DNA from: Parasulfuritortus cantonensis
GTDB taxonomy: Bacteria > Pseudomonadota > Gammaproteobacteria > Burkholderiales > Thiobacillaceae
Reading direction: 5' to 3'
Assembly (NCBI RefSeq): GCF_004337445.1
Contig: NZ_SJZB01000014.1
Location: 62,001-126,000 of the forward strand
DNA: 64,000 nucleotides
The notes below the pieces were generated by a model, which did not search any database, was not told where the DNA came from, and saw nothing but the letters and a program-made list of their open reading frames with translations. This document shows, in pieces, positions 1-7,125 of the stretch (the first letter of the stretch is position 1; each line of letters starts with the position of its first letter). The position numbers and the translations under genes are program-made.

Positions 1-1035
1 GAACAGAAAGGGCGACTTCAGGAAATCGAGCAGGTCGCGGTGATAGAAGCCGTCCGCGAGCAGGGCCAGCCAGCGGTCCAGGACATGGCTCACCGTGGCG
101 GTGGAGAAGGTCCAGCCGGTTTCGTCCTGGACCAGGATGCCGTCGCGTTCGAGCAGCGCGCGCAGGCGCCGGGCGGCGAGGCGGTCGAGGGCGACGATGG
201 CGATCGACCGGCGCCCCTCCGTCAGCCAGGCGCGGATGCGGCGGGCGACCGCGCGCGCCTCGCTCTCCAGGTCGGCGGCGGCGAGCAGTTCGAGGCCGAG
301 CGGGCTGGCCGGCATGGCGGCGGCCCAGTCCTGCGCCCGGGTCCGCAACCCGGCCGCCTCGGGGCCCGCCCGCCAGACGACGTCGAGCAGTGCCCGCCGG
401 GCCGGGTACGGCTCCGCCAGGGGCAACTCGACGAGGCCGACGGCGTCCCGGCAGGCCGCCAGGAAATGCTCCTCCAGGCGGCTCAGGCCGCTCAAGCCGA
501 GGCTGTAGAGCGGCCCGGCCGCCGCCTCCAGCCAGCGCGCCAGGCCCTCGGCATAGGCGCGCCGCGGCGACGGCGCGGCGCGCTGGAAGGCGCGCCAGAG
601 TTCGAACACCAGGCGCGCCTCGCGCTCCGGCGGGGCGGCCGCGCGCTCGATGCGGGCGAGAAAGCCGGCATAGTCGTCGGGCGGCACCAGCCTGGCGTCG
701 TCGAGTTCGCCGAGCAGGTCGAGCAGGCCCTGGGCGAGCGGCCACAGCGCGGCCTCGTCGAGCCAGCCCTGGCGGGCCAGGAAACCGTGCAGGGCGGCCA
801 GGCGCAGGCTGTCGGCCTGGGCCTCGGCCGGCCCGGCCGAGGCGGCCAGGGCGGGCAGCGAGACCAGGTGCGGCGGCAGGAACACGGGCACCGCCACCTG
901 CCGGCGCAAGGCGGCGAGGAAGCCGGCCGCGACATGATGGTTGGGCACCAAGACGGTGACGCCGGAGAGGTCGGGCAGGCGCCCGCCCTGCTCGGCGAGC
1001 AGGACGCTGGCGGCGGCATCGAAACTGGCGGACAT
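1..1035 (-). CDS. AddB/RecB-like PD-(D/E)XK nuclease family protein, N-terminal part
   Basis: Only the first 345 codons lie in the window; the gene continues beyond position 1. The start ATG is at 1035-1033. The product opens with MSASFDAAASVLL, then a Walker-like region that reads VTVLVPNHHVAAGF in place of a normal P-loop, and later ARRIRAWLTEGRRSIAIVALDRLAARRLRALLERDG. This layout is known from the inactivated-helicase AddB-type recombination nucleases of betaproteobacteria, whose nuclease domain is C-terminal and so not visible here. The likely role is processing of double-strand DNA ends, probably with an adjacent UvrD/AddA helicase outside the window. Family assignment rests on overall resemblance. 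No separate promoter for it is obvious between 1036 and the terminator at 1086. Confidence 0.6.
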   Translation of the reverse strand, partial: MSASFDAAASVLLAEQGGRLPDLSGVTVLVPNHHVAAGFLAALRRQVAVPVFLPPHLVSLPALAASAGPAEAQADSLRLAALHGFLARQGWLDEAALWPLAQGLLDLLGELDDARLVPPDDYAGFLARIERAAAPPEREARLVFELWRAFQRAAPSPRRAYAEGLARWLEAAAGPLYSLGLSGLSRLEEHFLAACRDAVGLVELPLAEPYPARRALLDVVWRAGPEAAGLRTRAQDWAAAMPASPLGLELLAAADLESEARAVARRIRAWLTEGRRSIAIVALDRLAARRLRALLERDGILVQDETGWTFSTATVSHVLDRWLALLADGFYHRDLLDFLKSPFLF

Positions 1036-1085
1036 GGCGCGATTCTAGCCGCTGGCGCCGACCGGCGTGGCGCCGGCGAGCAGGC

Positions 1086-1112
1086 AAAAAAAACCCCGGA
1101 CGTTAACCGGGG
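1086..1112 (-). terminator. Rho-independent terminator
   Basis: Inverted repeat CCCCGG (1094-1099) / CCGGGG (1107-1112) with a 7-nt loop. On the minus strand it is followed directly by eight T residues (A 1086-1093 on the plus strand). It lies between the small-RNA promoter and the nuclease start. Confidence 0.75.
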
Positions 1113-1263
1113 CGAAGAGAGGAGGAGGATGTCAGCCGCGCCGGTGCGGGCGCGCGACCAACAATCCCTGCCTTGGCGCCAGATGGCTCGAGCACCGCGG
1201 CAGGATACGACATGAAACGCGTTCCACCGCCACGCCAGCGTGGCCGCCGTTTACACACATTTC
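1086..1263 (-). ncRNA. Candidate orphan small RNA with anti-Shine-Dalgarno tract
   Basis: A complete transcription unit on the minus strand with no convincing gene in it. It starts from a good sigma-70 promoter (TTGACA, 17-bp spacer, TACATT) and ends about 178 nt later at an intrinsic terminator. The RNA would contain a 5' hairpin with arms CCACGC/GCGTGG (about 1229-1242), a second GC-rich hairpin, and then an unpaired C/U-rich stretch, AUCCUCCUCCUCUC (1130-1117), just before the terminator stem. Such CCUCC tracts pair with ribosome binding sites in several trans-acting bacterial sRNAs. A weak 37-codon frame exists inside it. It could instead be an attenuated leader of the nuclease gene that starts 50 nt further on. 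Confidence 0.5.
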
Positions 1264-1270
1264 AGACCGG

Positions 1271-1299
1271 AATGTATGAATTTTATCCCCGACTGTCAA
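1271..1299 (-). promoter_or_regulatory. Sigma-70 promoter of the candidate small RNA
   Basis: On the minus strand the -35 box TTGACA (1299-1294) is a full consensus match. A 17-bp spacer follows, then the -10 box TACATT (1276-1271, four of six). Transcription would begin near 1263. No protein gene starts close downstream on this strand. Confidence 0.6.
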
Positions 1300-1405
1300 T
1301 AGGGGTTTTCCCGGCCGTCCAGTCGCCGGACGTGCCGTTGCCTGTTTGCAACAAACGCGCCGGTTGCGCTGTCCGGCGAACTGGCGGAGACCGGCCCGGA
1401 GGGCG

Positions 1406-1435
1406 TTTACGCCGATGCCCGTCTCCCCCTATGAT
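1406..1435 (+). promoter_or_regulatory. Possible sigma-70 promoter for the cNMP-domain gene
   Basis: TTTACG (1406-1411), an 18-bp spacer and TATGAT (1430-1435) lie about 100 bp ahead of the gene starting at 1537. The -10 matches five of six and the -35 four of six. The rest of 1300-1536 shows no gene. Confidence 0.4.
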
Positions 1436-1536
1436 TCGGGCCACACAACTAAGTACAACCACTCAGCCGCGTTGGCCGGCGTGTCCCCGCCGTCCGGCCA
1501 CCCGGCCGTAACCGCGAGACGCAGGAGGAGACGCAA

Positions 1537-2544
1537 ATGGCTTCAGTGTTCCAGGATCTGCATGACGACGAGGTGGCGAAGATCCGCCTGCTCGGCGAGC
1601 AAGTGACCGTCAAGGCCAACGAACCGGTGTTCCGGGAGGGCGACGAGGCGGACTTCCTGTACTTCGTGCATACCGGCTCGGTATCGCTGTTCATCGAGAA
1701 ATTCAACACCCGGATCGAAATCCAGCGCGCCGGCAGCGGCGACTGGTTCGGCGAGATGGCCCTCTACAGCGGCGGCCGGCGCACCGCCTCGGCCGCGACC
1801 GTCGAGGACACCGCCTTCCTGCGGGTCGGCAAGGAGGCGTTCCGCGGCCTCCTCGCCAGCGACCCCGCCATCGAGGTGAAGATCCGCGAACTGGTCGACC
1901 GGCGCAACGAGAAACTGGTACTCGACGAGAAGATGGTCAGCATCGGCGGCGCCCAGGGCCGCGACATGCACATCGGCATCAAGGGCGACCCTTCCCTGCG
2001 CGAATCGGCCATGGAGCGGGCGCGCTACGAGAGCGTCGTCGACCGTTTCCTGCCCGAGTTGGTGACCTGCTTCGAGGACCTCCTGCTCAACCGCACGGTG
2101 CACCGCATCCTGGTCGGCTTCAACAACGGCGAGATCCGCCTGTCGACGCTCCTCGACCCCTTCGCGGAGGAGTTCCACCCCGCCATGCGCCTGCTGGACG
2201 GCTCCTACGTCGAACGTCATTTCCCGAAGATCGACTACGCCAGCAAGACCGCCATGATCCGGCGCCGCTACCGCGACATCGGCGACGACGCCTTCTTCGC
2301 CGGCCTGCCGACCCACCTGCAGCACGGCTTCAGCCACTATTTCGAGAAATGGCAGCCGGTCCCCGCCGAGGAAGTCGCCAAGACCATCAAGCAACTGCCC
2401 CTGCTGCGCAGCATCCCGAACTTCTATATCCGCAGCGTCACCATCGGCATCCTCAAGGACGCCATCCACATGCAGTTCAACTGCGATGGCACCCATATCG
2501 TCAGTGCCGCCGGCTATGCCCGTTTTCTGCGTGAAAACCTTTAG
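1537..2544 (+). CDS. Cyclic-nucleotide-binding-domain protein
   Basis: 335 residues, with a clear AGGAGGAG ribosome site before the ATG. Residues about 5-125 form a CRP-type cyclic nucleotide-binding beta-roll (VFREGDEADFLYFVHTGSV, then GDWFGEMALYSGGRRTASA, which contains the phosphate-binding cassette). The C-terminal 200 residues have no helix-turn-helix that I can see and match no domain I recognise. So this is probably a cNMP-responsive signalling protein and not a transcription factor. It sits ahead of the chemotaxis cluster on the same strand, separated by an 88-bp gap that holds a FliA-like promoter, so it may be transcribed separately. Ligand and partner are unknown. Confidence 0.75.
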   Translation: MASVFQDLHDDEVAKIRLLGEQVTVKANEPVFREGDEADFLYFVHTGSVSLFIEKFNTRIEIQRAGSGDWFGEMALYSGGRRTASAATVEDTAFLRVGKEAFRGLLASDPAIEVKIRELVDRRNEKLVLDEKMVSIGGAQGRDMHIGIKGDPSLRESAMERARYESVVDRFLPELVTCFEDLLLNRTVHRILVGFNNGEIRLSTLLDPFAEEFHPAMRLLDGSYVERHFPKIDYASKTAMIRRRYRDIGDDAFFAGLPTHLQHGFSHYFEKWQPVPAEEVAKTIKQLPLLRSIPNFYIRSVTIGILKDAIHMQFNCDGTHIVSAAGYARFLRENL

Positions 2545-2564
2545 GCGGGGCGCCCTGCGGCCCC

Positions 2565-2591
2565 TAAAGTTTGCCGTGCCGCAACCGTAAT
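2565..2591 (+). promoter_or_regulatory. FliA (sigma-28)-type promoter
   Basis: TAAAGTTT (2565-2572) is an exact match to the flagellar sigma-28 -35 element. After the expected 11-bp spacer comes ACCGTAAT (2584-2591), four of eight against GCCGATAA. It lies 42 bp before the first receptor of the che cluster, which is typical for FliA-driven chemotaxis operons. Confidence 0.6.
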
Positions 2592-2632
2592 AGCGGGCAC
2601 ATGCCAACAGTACGCTGAGTAGGGGAATCGGT

Positions 2633-3802
2633 TTGACGTCCGGAAAACACGCCGCGCTGATCGCGGCAGTAGCCATTGTCGTCGCCATCGTTGCCTGGTT
2701 TGCGCCCGCCGGGCTTCGCGTTGCCGCGGTGCTGGGGGCGGCCGTGCTGGTCTGGCGCCTGACCAGCCGGCACGGCGTGAGCGCCGCGCAGGACCAGGCC
2801 AAGGTGGCGCCCGGCGTCCCCGCGGCCGACGTCAAGGGTCTGGCCGACGACCTCATGGCAGCCACCGAGGCCGAATGCCAGGGCGGCGAGGACGAACTCA
2901 AGCGCACCCTCGACCTGATCCACAATGCCTCCGGCACGCTGCTGAACAACTTCAACACGGTCTACCAGCATGTCCAGAGCCAGCGCGAGACCGCCCTGCA
3001 GGTGGCCACCACGCTGGGCGGGTCGGGCGGCGAGACGGACGGCAGCCTGCACTTCTCGGAATTCATCCTGGACACCTCGAAGACCCTGGACTCCTTCGTC
3101 GACAGCACGGTGTCGACCAGCAAGATCGCCATGGGCCTGGTCGAGACCATGGAGACCATCAACGACCAGGTCAGCTCAGTCCAGGAGATCCTGGGCGAGA
3201 TCGAGGCCATCTCCAAACAGACCAACCTGCTCGCCCTCAACGCCGCCATCGAGGCGGCGCGCGCGGGCGAGGCGGGCCGCGGGTTCGCCGTCGTGGCCGA
3301 CGAAGTGCGCAACCTGTCGATGCGGACCAACCACTTCAGCAACGTCATCCGCAGCCACATGAACCAGGTGTACAACTCCATGAACGAGGCCCACGACGCC
3401 ATCCTGTCGGTCGCCTCCATGGACATGAACTTCGCCCTCCAGTCGAAGAGCCGGCTGCAGGACACCATGGCGCGCCTGAACCGGATGAACCGCGAGATGG
3501 GCGAGGCGGTGCTGCGGATCGACGAGCTGGCGGGGATGGTGCGCGACGAGGTCAACTCGGCGGCCCAGGCCCTGCAGTTCCAGGACCTCACCTGCCAGCT
3601 GATCGGCCAGGTCGGCCTGCACCTGGAAACATTGAGGCAGATCATTTCCAGCCTGGACCTGGCGGTGCACGATACCGACAACATCGCCAGCGGCCTGCCC
3701 GCGGCCCGGCAACGCATCCAGGAAACCGCCCGCACCGCCTCCGAACGCACGTCCCCCGTGAAACAGGAAGACATGCAGTCGGGTGACATCGAACTATTCT
3801 GA
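2633..3802 (+). CDS. Short membrane-anchored methyl-accepting chemotaxis protein
   Basis: 389 residues. It starts at TTG 2633, with AGGGGA just upstream giving good spacing. Two transmembrane segments with almost no periplasmic loop occupy residues 6-42. There is no sensor domain outside the membrane and no clear HAMP domain. The conserved receptor hairpin tip is intact ([20 protein letters not shown], then [15 protein letters not shown]). The protein therefore probably senses an internal or membrane signal and controls CheA-CheW. The last residues are SGDIELF, a tail resembling that of CheD in the same cluster (AGDVELFA) and unlike the xWxxF tails of the two long receptors. It is the first gene after the FliA-like promoter. 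Confidence 0.85.
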   Translation: MTSGKHAALIAAVAIVVAIVAWFAPAGLRVAAVLGAAVLVWRLTSRHGVSAAQDQAKVAPGVPAADVKGLADDLMAATEAECQGGEDELKRTLDLIHNASGTLLNNFNTVYQHVQSQRETALQVATTLGGSGGETDGSLHFSEFILDTSKTLDSFVDSTVSTSKIAMGLVETMETINDQVSSVQEILGEIEAISKQTNLLALNAAIEAARAGEAGRGFAVVADEVRNLSMRTNHFSNVIRSHMNQVYNSMNEAHDAILSVASMDMNFALQSKSRLQDTMARLNRMNREMGEAVLRIDELAGMVRDEVNSAAQALQFQDLTCQLIGQVGLHLETLRQIISSLDLAVHDTDNIASGLPAARQRIQETARTASERTSPVKQEDMQSGDIELF

Positions 3803-3820
3803 GCACCCCAAGGGACAAAC

Positions 3821-4186
3821 ATGGCAAAACTCGTATTGACGGTCGACGACTCCGCCTCCATCCGCCAGATGGTGGCCTTCACCCTGAAAAGCGCCGGTTA
3901 TGAGGTCATGGAGGCGGTCGACGGCGAGGACGGCCTGGCCAAGGCCAAGGGCCGCGGCGCCGACCTGGTGCTGACCGACCAGAACATGCCCAAGATGGAT
4001 GGCATCACCCTCATCAAGACCCTGCGTACCCTGCCCCAGTACAAGAGCACGCCGATCCTGATGCTGACCACCGAGTCGTCCGACGCCATGAAATCGGCCG
4101 GCCGGGCGGCCGGCGCCACCGGCTGGCTGGTCAAGCCGTTCGACCCGCAAAAGCTGCTCGAGGTCGTCAAGAAAGTGATCGGCTGA
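3821..4186 (+). CDS. cheY: CheY-type single-domain response regulator
   Basis: 121 residues forming one receiver domain: acidic pair in TVDDSAS, phospho-acceptor Asp in DLVLTDQNMPKMDG, the Thr of MLTTESS and the conserved Lys in WLVKPFDP. It is phosphorylated by CheA and would bind the flagellar switch to change rotation, or another output. It lies 18 bp after the receptor gene and just before cheA, so it is the obvious CheA partner. No cheZ is seen in the window; dephosphorylation may rely on another protein or on CheD/CheC-type factors. Confidence 0.92.
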   Translation: MAKLVLTVDDSASIRQMVAFTLKSAGYEVMEAVDGEDGLAKAKGRGADLVLTDQNMPKMDGITLIKTLRTLPQYKSTPILMLTTESSDAMKSAGRAAGATGWLVKPFDPQKLLEVVKKVIG

Positions 4187-4235
4187 GCCGAGTCCCCGCG
4201 CCACCGCGCCGACGCCTTCTGATTCCGGAGCCGTC

Positions 4236-6605
4236 ATGACCGTCGACATGAGCCAGTTCTACCAGGTGTTCTTCGATGAAGCCGGGGAACACCTGGCGAA
4301 CATGGAAAGCCTGCTGCTCGACCTGGACGTCGAGGCCCCCGACCTGGAGGACCTCAACGCCATCTTCCGTGCCGCGCACTCGATCAAAGGGGGCAGCGGC
4401 ACCTTCGGCTTCACCGACATGACGTCGGTGACCCACATCCTGGAGACCCTGCTCGACAAGCTGCGCAAGCAGGAGCTGGCCCTGCGGCCCGAGATGGTCG
4501 ACGCCTTCCTGGCGGCCGGCGACGTCCTGCGCGCCCAGCTCGAACACCACCAGGGCGGTCCCGAGGCGGACCCGGACAGCATCCAGGCGGTCTGCGCGAC
4601 CCTGGAGTCGCTGGCCACCGGCGGCCCGGCCGCCAGCCCCGCCGAGAGCGCGCCGGCCGACACCGGCACCGGCCCCGGGGCGGCCGCCGGACCGGTACGC
4701 GAATTGGCGGTCAGCTTCGACCTGCCCGCCGAGGTCGCCGGCGACCCGGCCGCGGTCGCCAACCTGGTCGACGGCTTCTGCGAGACCGTCGCCTGCGACG
4801 TGCTGGCGCGCCCGAGCGCCGAGGCGCCGCGCTTCCGCGCCCACGTCACCACCACCTTCGCCGACGCCGAGCTGCGCGACCTCCTGGCCTTCTACGCCGA
4901 CGCCGGCACGATCGCCATCGAGCCGGCCGGTGCGGCCGCCGCGATCCAGGACGATTCCTTCGGCCTGTTCGACGACGCCCCGGGCGTCCCGGTCGGCGCG
5001 GCCGAAGACGACGGTTTCGGATTCTTCGACAGCGCCCCCGGCGCACCGGCCCAGGCGGCCCCGCCCGAGGACGCCGGCTTCGGCTTCTTCGACGCCGCCC
5101 CGGGTGCCCCGGCCGCCGAGGCGGCGGACGATTCCTTCGGCCTCTTCGACGACGCCCCGGGCAAGCCCGAATTCAGCCACGCCACGCCGGTCAAGCCGGG
5201 CGATTCCCCGGCCGCGATCGAGGCCGAGGGCTACGGCCTGTTCATCGACGCCCCCGCCGGCATGGGCCTCTTCCCGGGCGCCCCCGGCAGCCGCACCGCC
5301 GCGGCCGCCGCCGCTCCGGCGGCGAGCAACTTCGGCCGGCGCGCTTCCGACCAGCCCAGCGTCGAAGTGGCCAAGGGCGGCCGGCGCGAGACCGACAAGA
5401 CCGTCACCTCGGCCTCGGCGGAGGCCTCCAGCATCCGCGTCTCGGTCGACAAGGTCGACCAGCTCATCAACCTGGTCGGCGAACTGGTCATCACCCAGGC
5501 CATGATCGCCGACGCGGCCGGCTACCTCGACCCCATCCAGGCCGAGAAGCTGATCTCCGGCATCGACCTCCTGGCCCGCAACACGCGCGACCTCCAGGAA
5601 TCGGTGATGTCCATCCGCATGCTGCCCATGTCCATGGTCTTCTCGCGCTTCCCGCGCGTGGTGCGCGACTTGGCCGGCAAGCTGAACAAGCAGGTCGACC
5701 TGAAGACCGTGGGCGAGAACACCGAGCTGGACAAGAGCCTGATCGAGAAGATCACCGACCCGCTCACCCACCTGATCCGCAACAGCCTGGACCATGGCCT
5801 GGAGACGCCCGACAGGCGCGTCGCCGCCGGCAAGCCGGCCAAGGGCACGATCACCCTGAAGGCCTCGCACCAGGGCGGCAACATCGTCATCGAGGTGCTC
5901 GACGACGGCGCCGGCCTGAACCGCGAGCGCATCCTGGCCAAGGCGCGCGAGAAGGGCATGAACGTCCACGACGGCATGTCCGACGGCGAGGTCTGGCAAC
6001 TCATCATGGCGCCCGGCTTCTCGACCGCCGAGGTGGTCACCGACGTGTCCGGGCGCGGCGTCGGCATGGACGTGGTGAAGAAGAACATCGAGGGCCTGGG
6101 CGGCCGCGTCGAACTGGAGTCCTCGCCCGGCCACGGCACCCGCATCGCCATCCGCCTGCCGCTCACCCTGGCCATCCTGGACGGCATGTCGGTGGGCGTC
6201 GACGGCGACGTCTTCATCGTCCCGCTCACCGCCATCGTGGAGTCGCTGCAGCCGCAGGCGGACGACATCAAGACCATGGCGGGGAACTCCCGGGTCATCC
6301 ACATCCGCGGCGAATACCTGCCCATCATTCCCCTCACCAAGGTGTTCGGCGAGCCCGAGCCGGCCGCGTTCGACAACGGCATCATCGTCGTGGTCGAGAG
6401 CGAGGAGGGCAAGGCGGCGCTGTTCGTCGACGCCCTGCTGGGCCAGCACCAGGTCGTGATCAAGAGCCTGGAGGCCAACTACCGCAAGGTGCCGGGCATC
6501 TCCGGCGCCACCATCATGGGCGACGGCAACGTCGCCCTGATCCTGGACATCGCCGCCGTCACCCGCATCGGCCTGGACCACCCGGCCAAGCGCATGGCGG
6601 CCTGA
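4236..6605 (+). CDS. cheA: Chemotaxis histidine kinase CheA
   Basis: 789 residues, ATG at 4236. Domains: an N-terminal Hpt with phospho-His48 (AAHSIKGGSG); a low-complexity linker at about 130-390; dimerisation and ATPase domains with the N box (HLIRNSLDHG) and G boxes (DDGAGLN, GRGVGMDVV); and a C-terminal CheW-like regulatory domain. No CheY-binding P2 domain is recognisable. In its place the linker carries about six copies of a short motif, [GS]-[FY]-G-[LF]-F-x-x-A-P-G, between residues 239 and 351. The kinase transfers phosphate from His48 to CheY (3821) and CheB (14268). Confidence 0.93.
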   Translation: MTVDMSQFYQVFFDEAGEHLANMESLLLDLDVEAPDLEDLNAIFRAAHSIKGGSGTFGFTDMTSVTHILETLLDKLRKQELALRPEMVDAFLAAGDVLRAQLEHHQGGPEADPDSIQAVCATLESLATGGPAASPAESAPADTGTGPGAAAGPVRELAVSFDLPAEVAGDPAAVANLVDGFCETVACDVLARPSAEAPRFRAHVTTTFADAELRDLLAFYADAGTIAIEPAGAAAAIQDDSFGLFDDAPGVPVGAAEDDGFGFFDSAPGAPAQAAPPEDAGFGFFDAAPGAPAAEAADDSFGLFDDAPGKPEFSHATPVKPGDSPAAIEAEGYGLFIDAPAGMGLFPGAPGSRTAAAAAAPAASNFGRRASDQPSVEVAKGGRRETDKTVTSASAEASSIRVSVDKVDQLINLVGELVITQAMIADAAGYLDPIQAEKLISGIDLLARNTRDLQESVMSIRMLPMSMVFSRFPRVVRDLAGKLNKQVDLKTVGENTELDKSLIEKITDPLTHLIRNSLDHGLETPDRRVAAGKPAKGTITLKASHQGGNIVIEVLDDGAGLNRERILAKAREKGMNVHDGMSDGEVWQLIMAPGFSTAEVVTDVSGRGVGMDVVKKNIEGLGGRVELESSPGHGTRIAIRLPLTLAILDGMSVGVDGDVFIVPLTAIVESLQPQADDIKTMAGNSRVIHIRGEYLPIIPLTKVFGEPEPAAFDNGIIVVVESEEGKAALFVDALLGQHQVVIKSLEANYRKVPGISGATIMGDGNVALILDIAAVTRIGLDHPAKRMAA
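4950..5288 (+). repeat. Tandem FGLFDDAPG-type motif repeats in the CheA linker
   Basis: In-frame imperfect repeats covering CheA residues 239-351. Units read DDSFGLFDDAPG, DDGFGFFDSAPG, DAGFGFFDAAPG, DDSFGLFDDAPG, EGYGLFIDAPAG and MGLFPGAPG, spaced by Ala/Pro-rich segments of 6-20 residues. The regular aromatic-Gly-aromatic core in a disordered linker looks like an array of short docking motifs. Confidence 0.75.
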
Positions 6606-6629
6606 GCAACCACTGAGAGGACGGATACG

Positions 6630-7112
6630 ATGGACAACAGCAGCGACGGCAGCATCGTCAGCTCGGGCGAATTCCTCACCTTCACCCTGGGCCGCGAGGA
6701 ATACGGCATCGACATCCTCAAGGTGCAGGAAATCCGCGGCTACGAGACGCCGACCCGGATCGCCAACGCGCCCGCCTTCATCAAGGGCGTGATCAACCTG
6801 CGCGGCGTCATCGTCCCCATCGTCGACCTGCGCATCAAGTTCAACCTGGGCGAGCCGACCTACGACCAGTTCACCGTGGTGATCATCCTCAACATCGGCA
6901 AGCGCGTGGTCGGCATCGTCGTCGACGGCGTCTCCGACGTCATCCAGCTGAGCCCCGGCAACCTGCGCCCGGCGCCGGAGTTCGGCTCCGCCCTGGACAC
7001 CCGCTACATCCTCGGCCTGGGCACGCTGGACGAACGCATGATCATCGTCGTCGACATCGAGCAACTGATGAGCAGCCAGGAGATGGCACTCGTCGAGGCC
7101 GCGGCGGCCTGA
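6630..7112 (+). CDS. cheW: Chemotaxis coupling protein CheW
   Basis: 160 residues with a complete CheW beta-barrel: [37 protein letters not shown] and [13 protein letters not shown] are all typical. It bridges receptors to the regulatory domain of CheA in the membrane array. It lies 24 bp after cheA and 13 bp before a receptor gene, within the same operon. Confidence 0.93.
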   Translation: MDNSSDGSIVSSGEFLTFTLGREEYGIDILKVQEIRGYETPTRIANAPAFIKGVINLRGVIVPIVDLRIKFNLGEPTYDQFTVVIILNIGKRVVGIVVDGVSDVIQLSPGNLRPAPEFGSALDTRYILGLGTLDERMIIVVDIEQLMSSQEMALVEAAAA

Positions 7113-7125
7113 TCGGAGACCGGCC

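Noticed and set aside
1086-1263. Small protein gene of about 37 codons within the RNA
   Set aside because: No ribosome site and no recognisable sequence; the promoter-terminator pair fits an RNA better.
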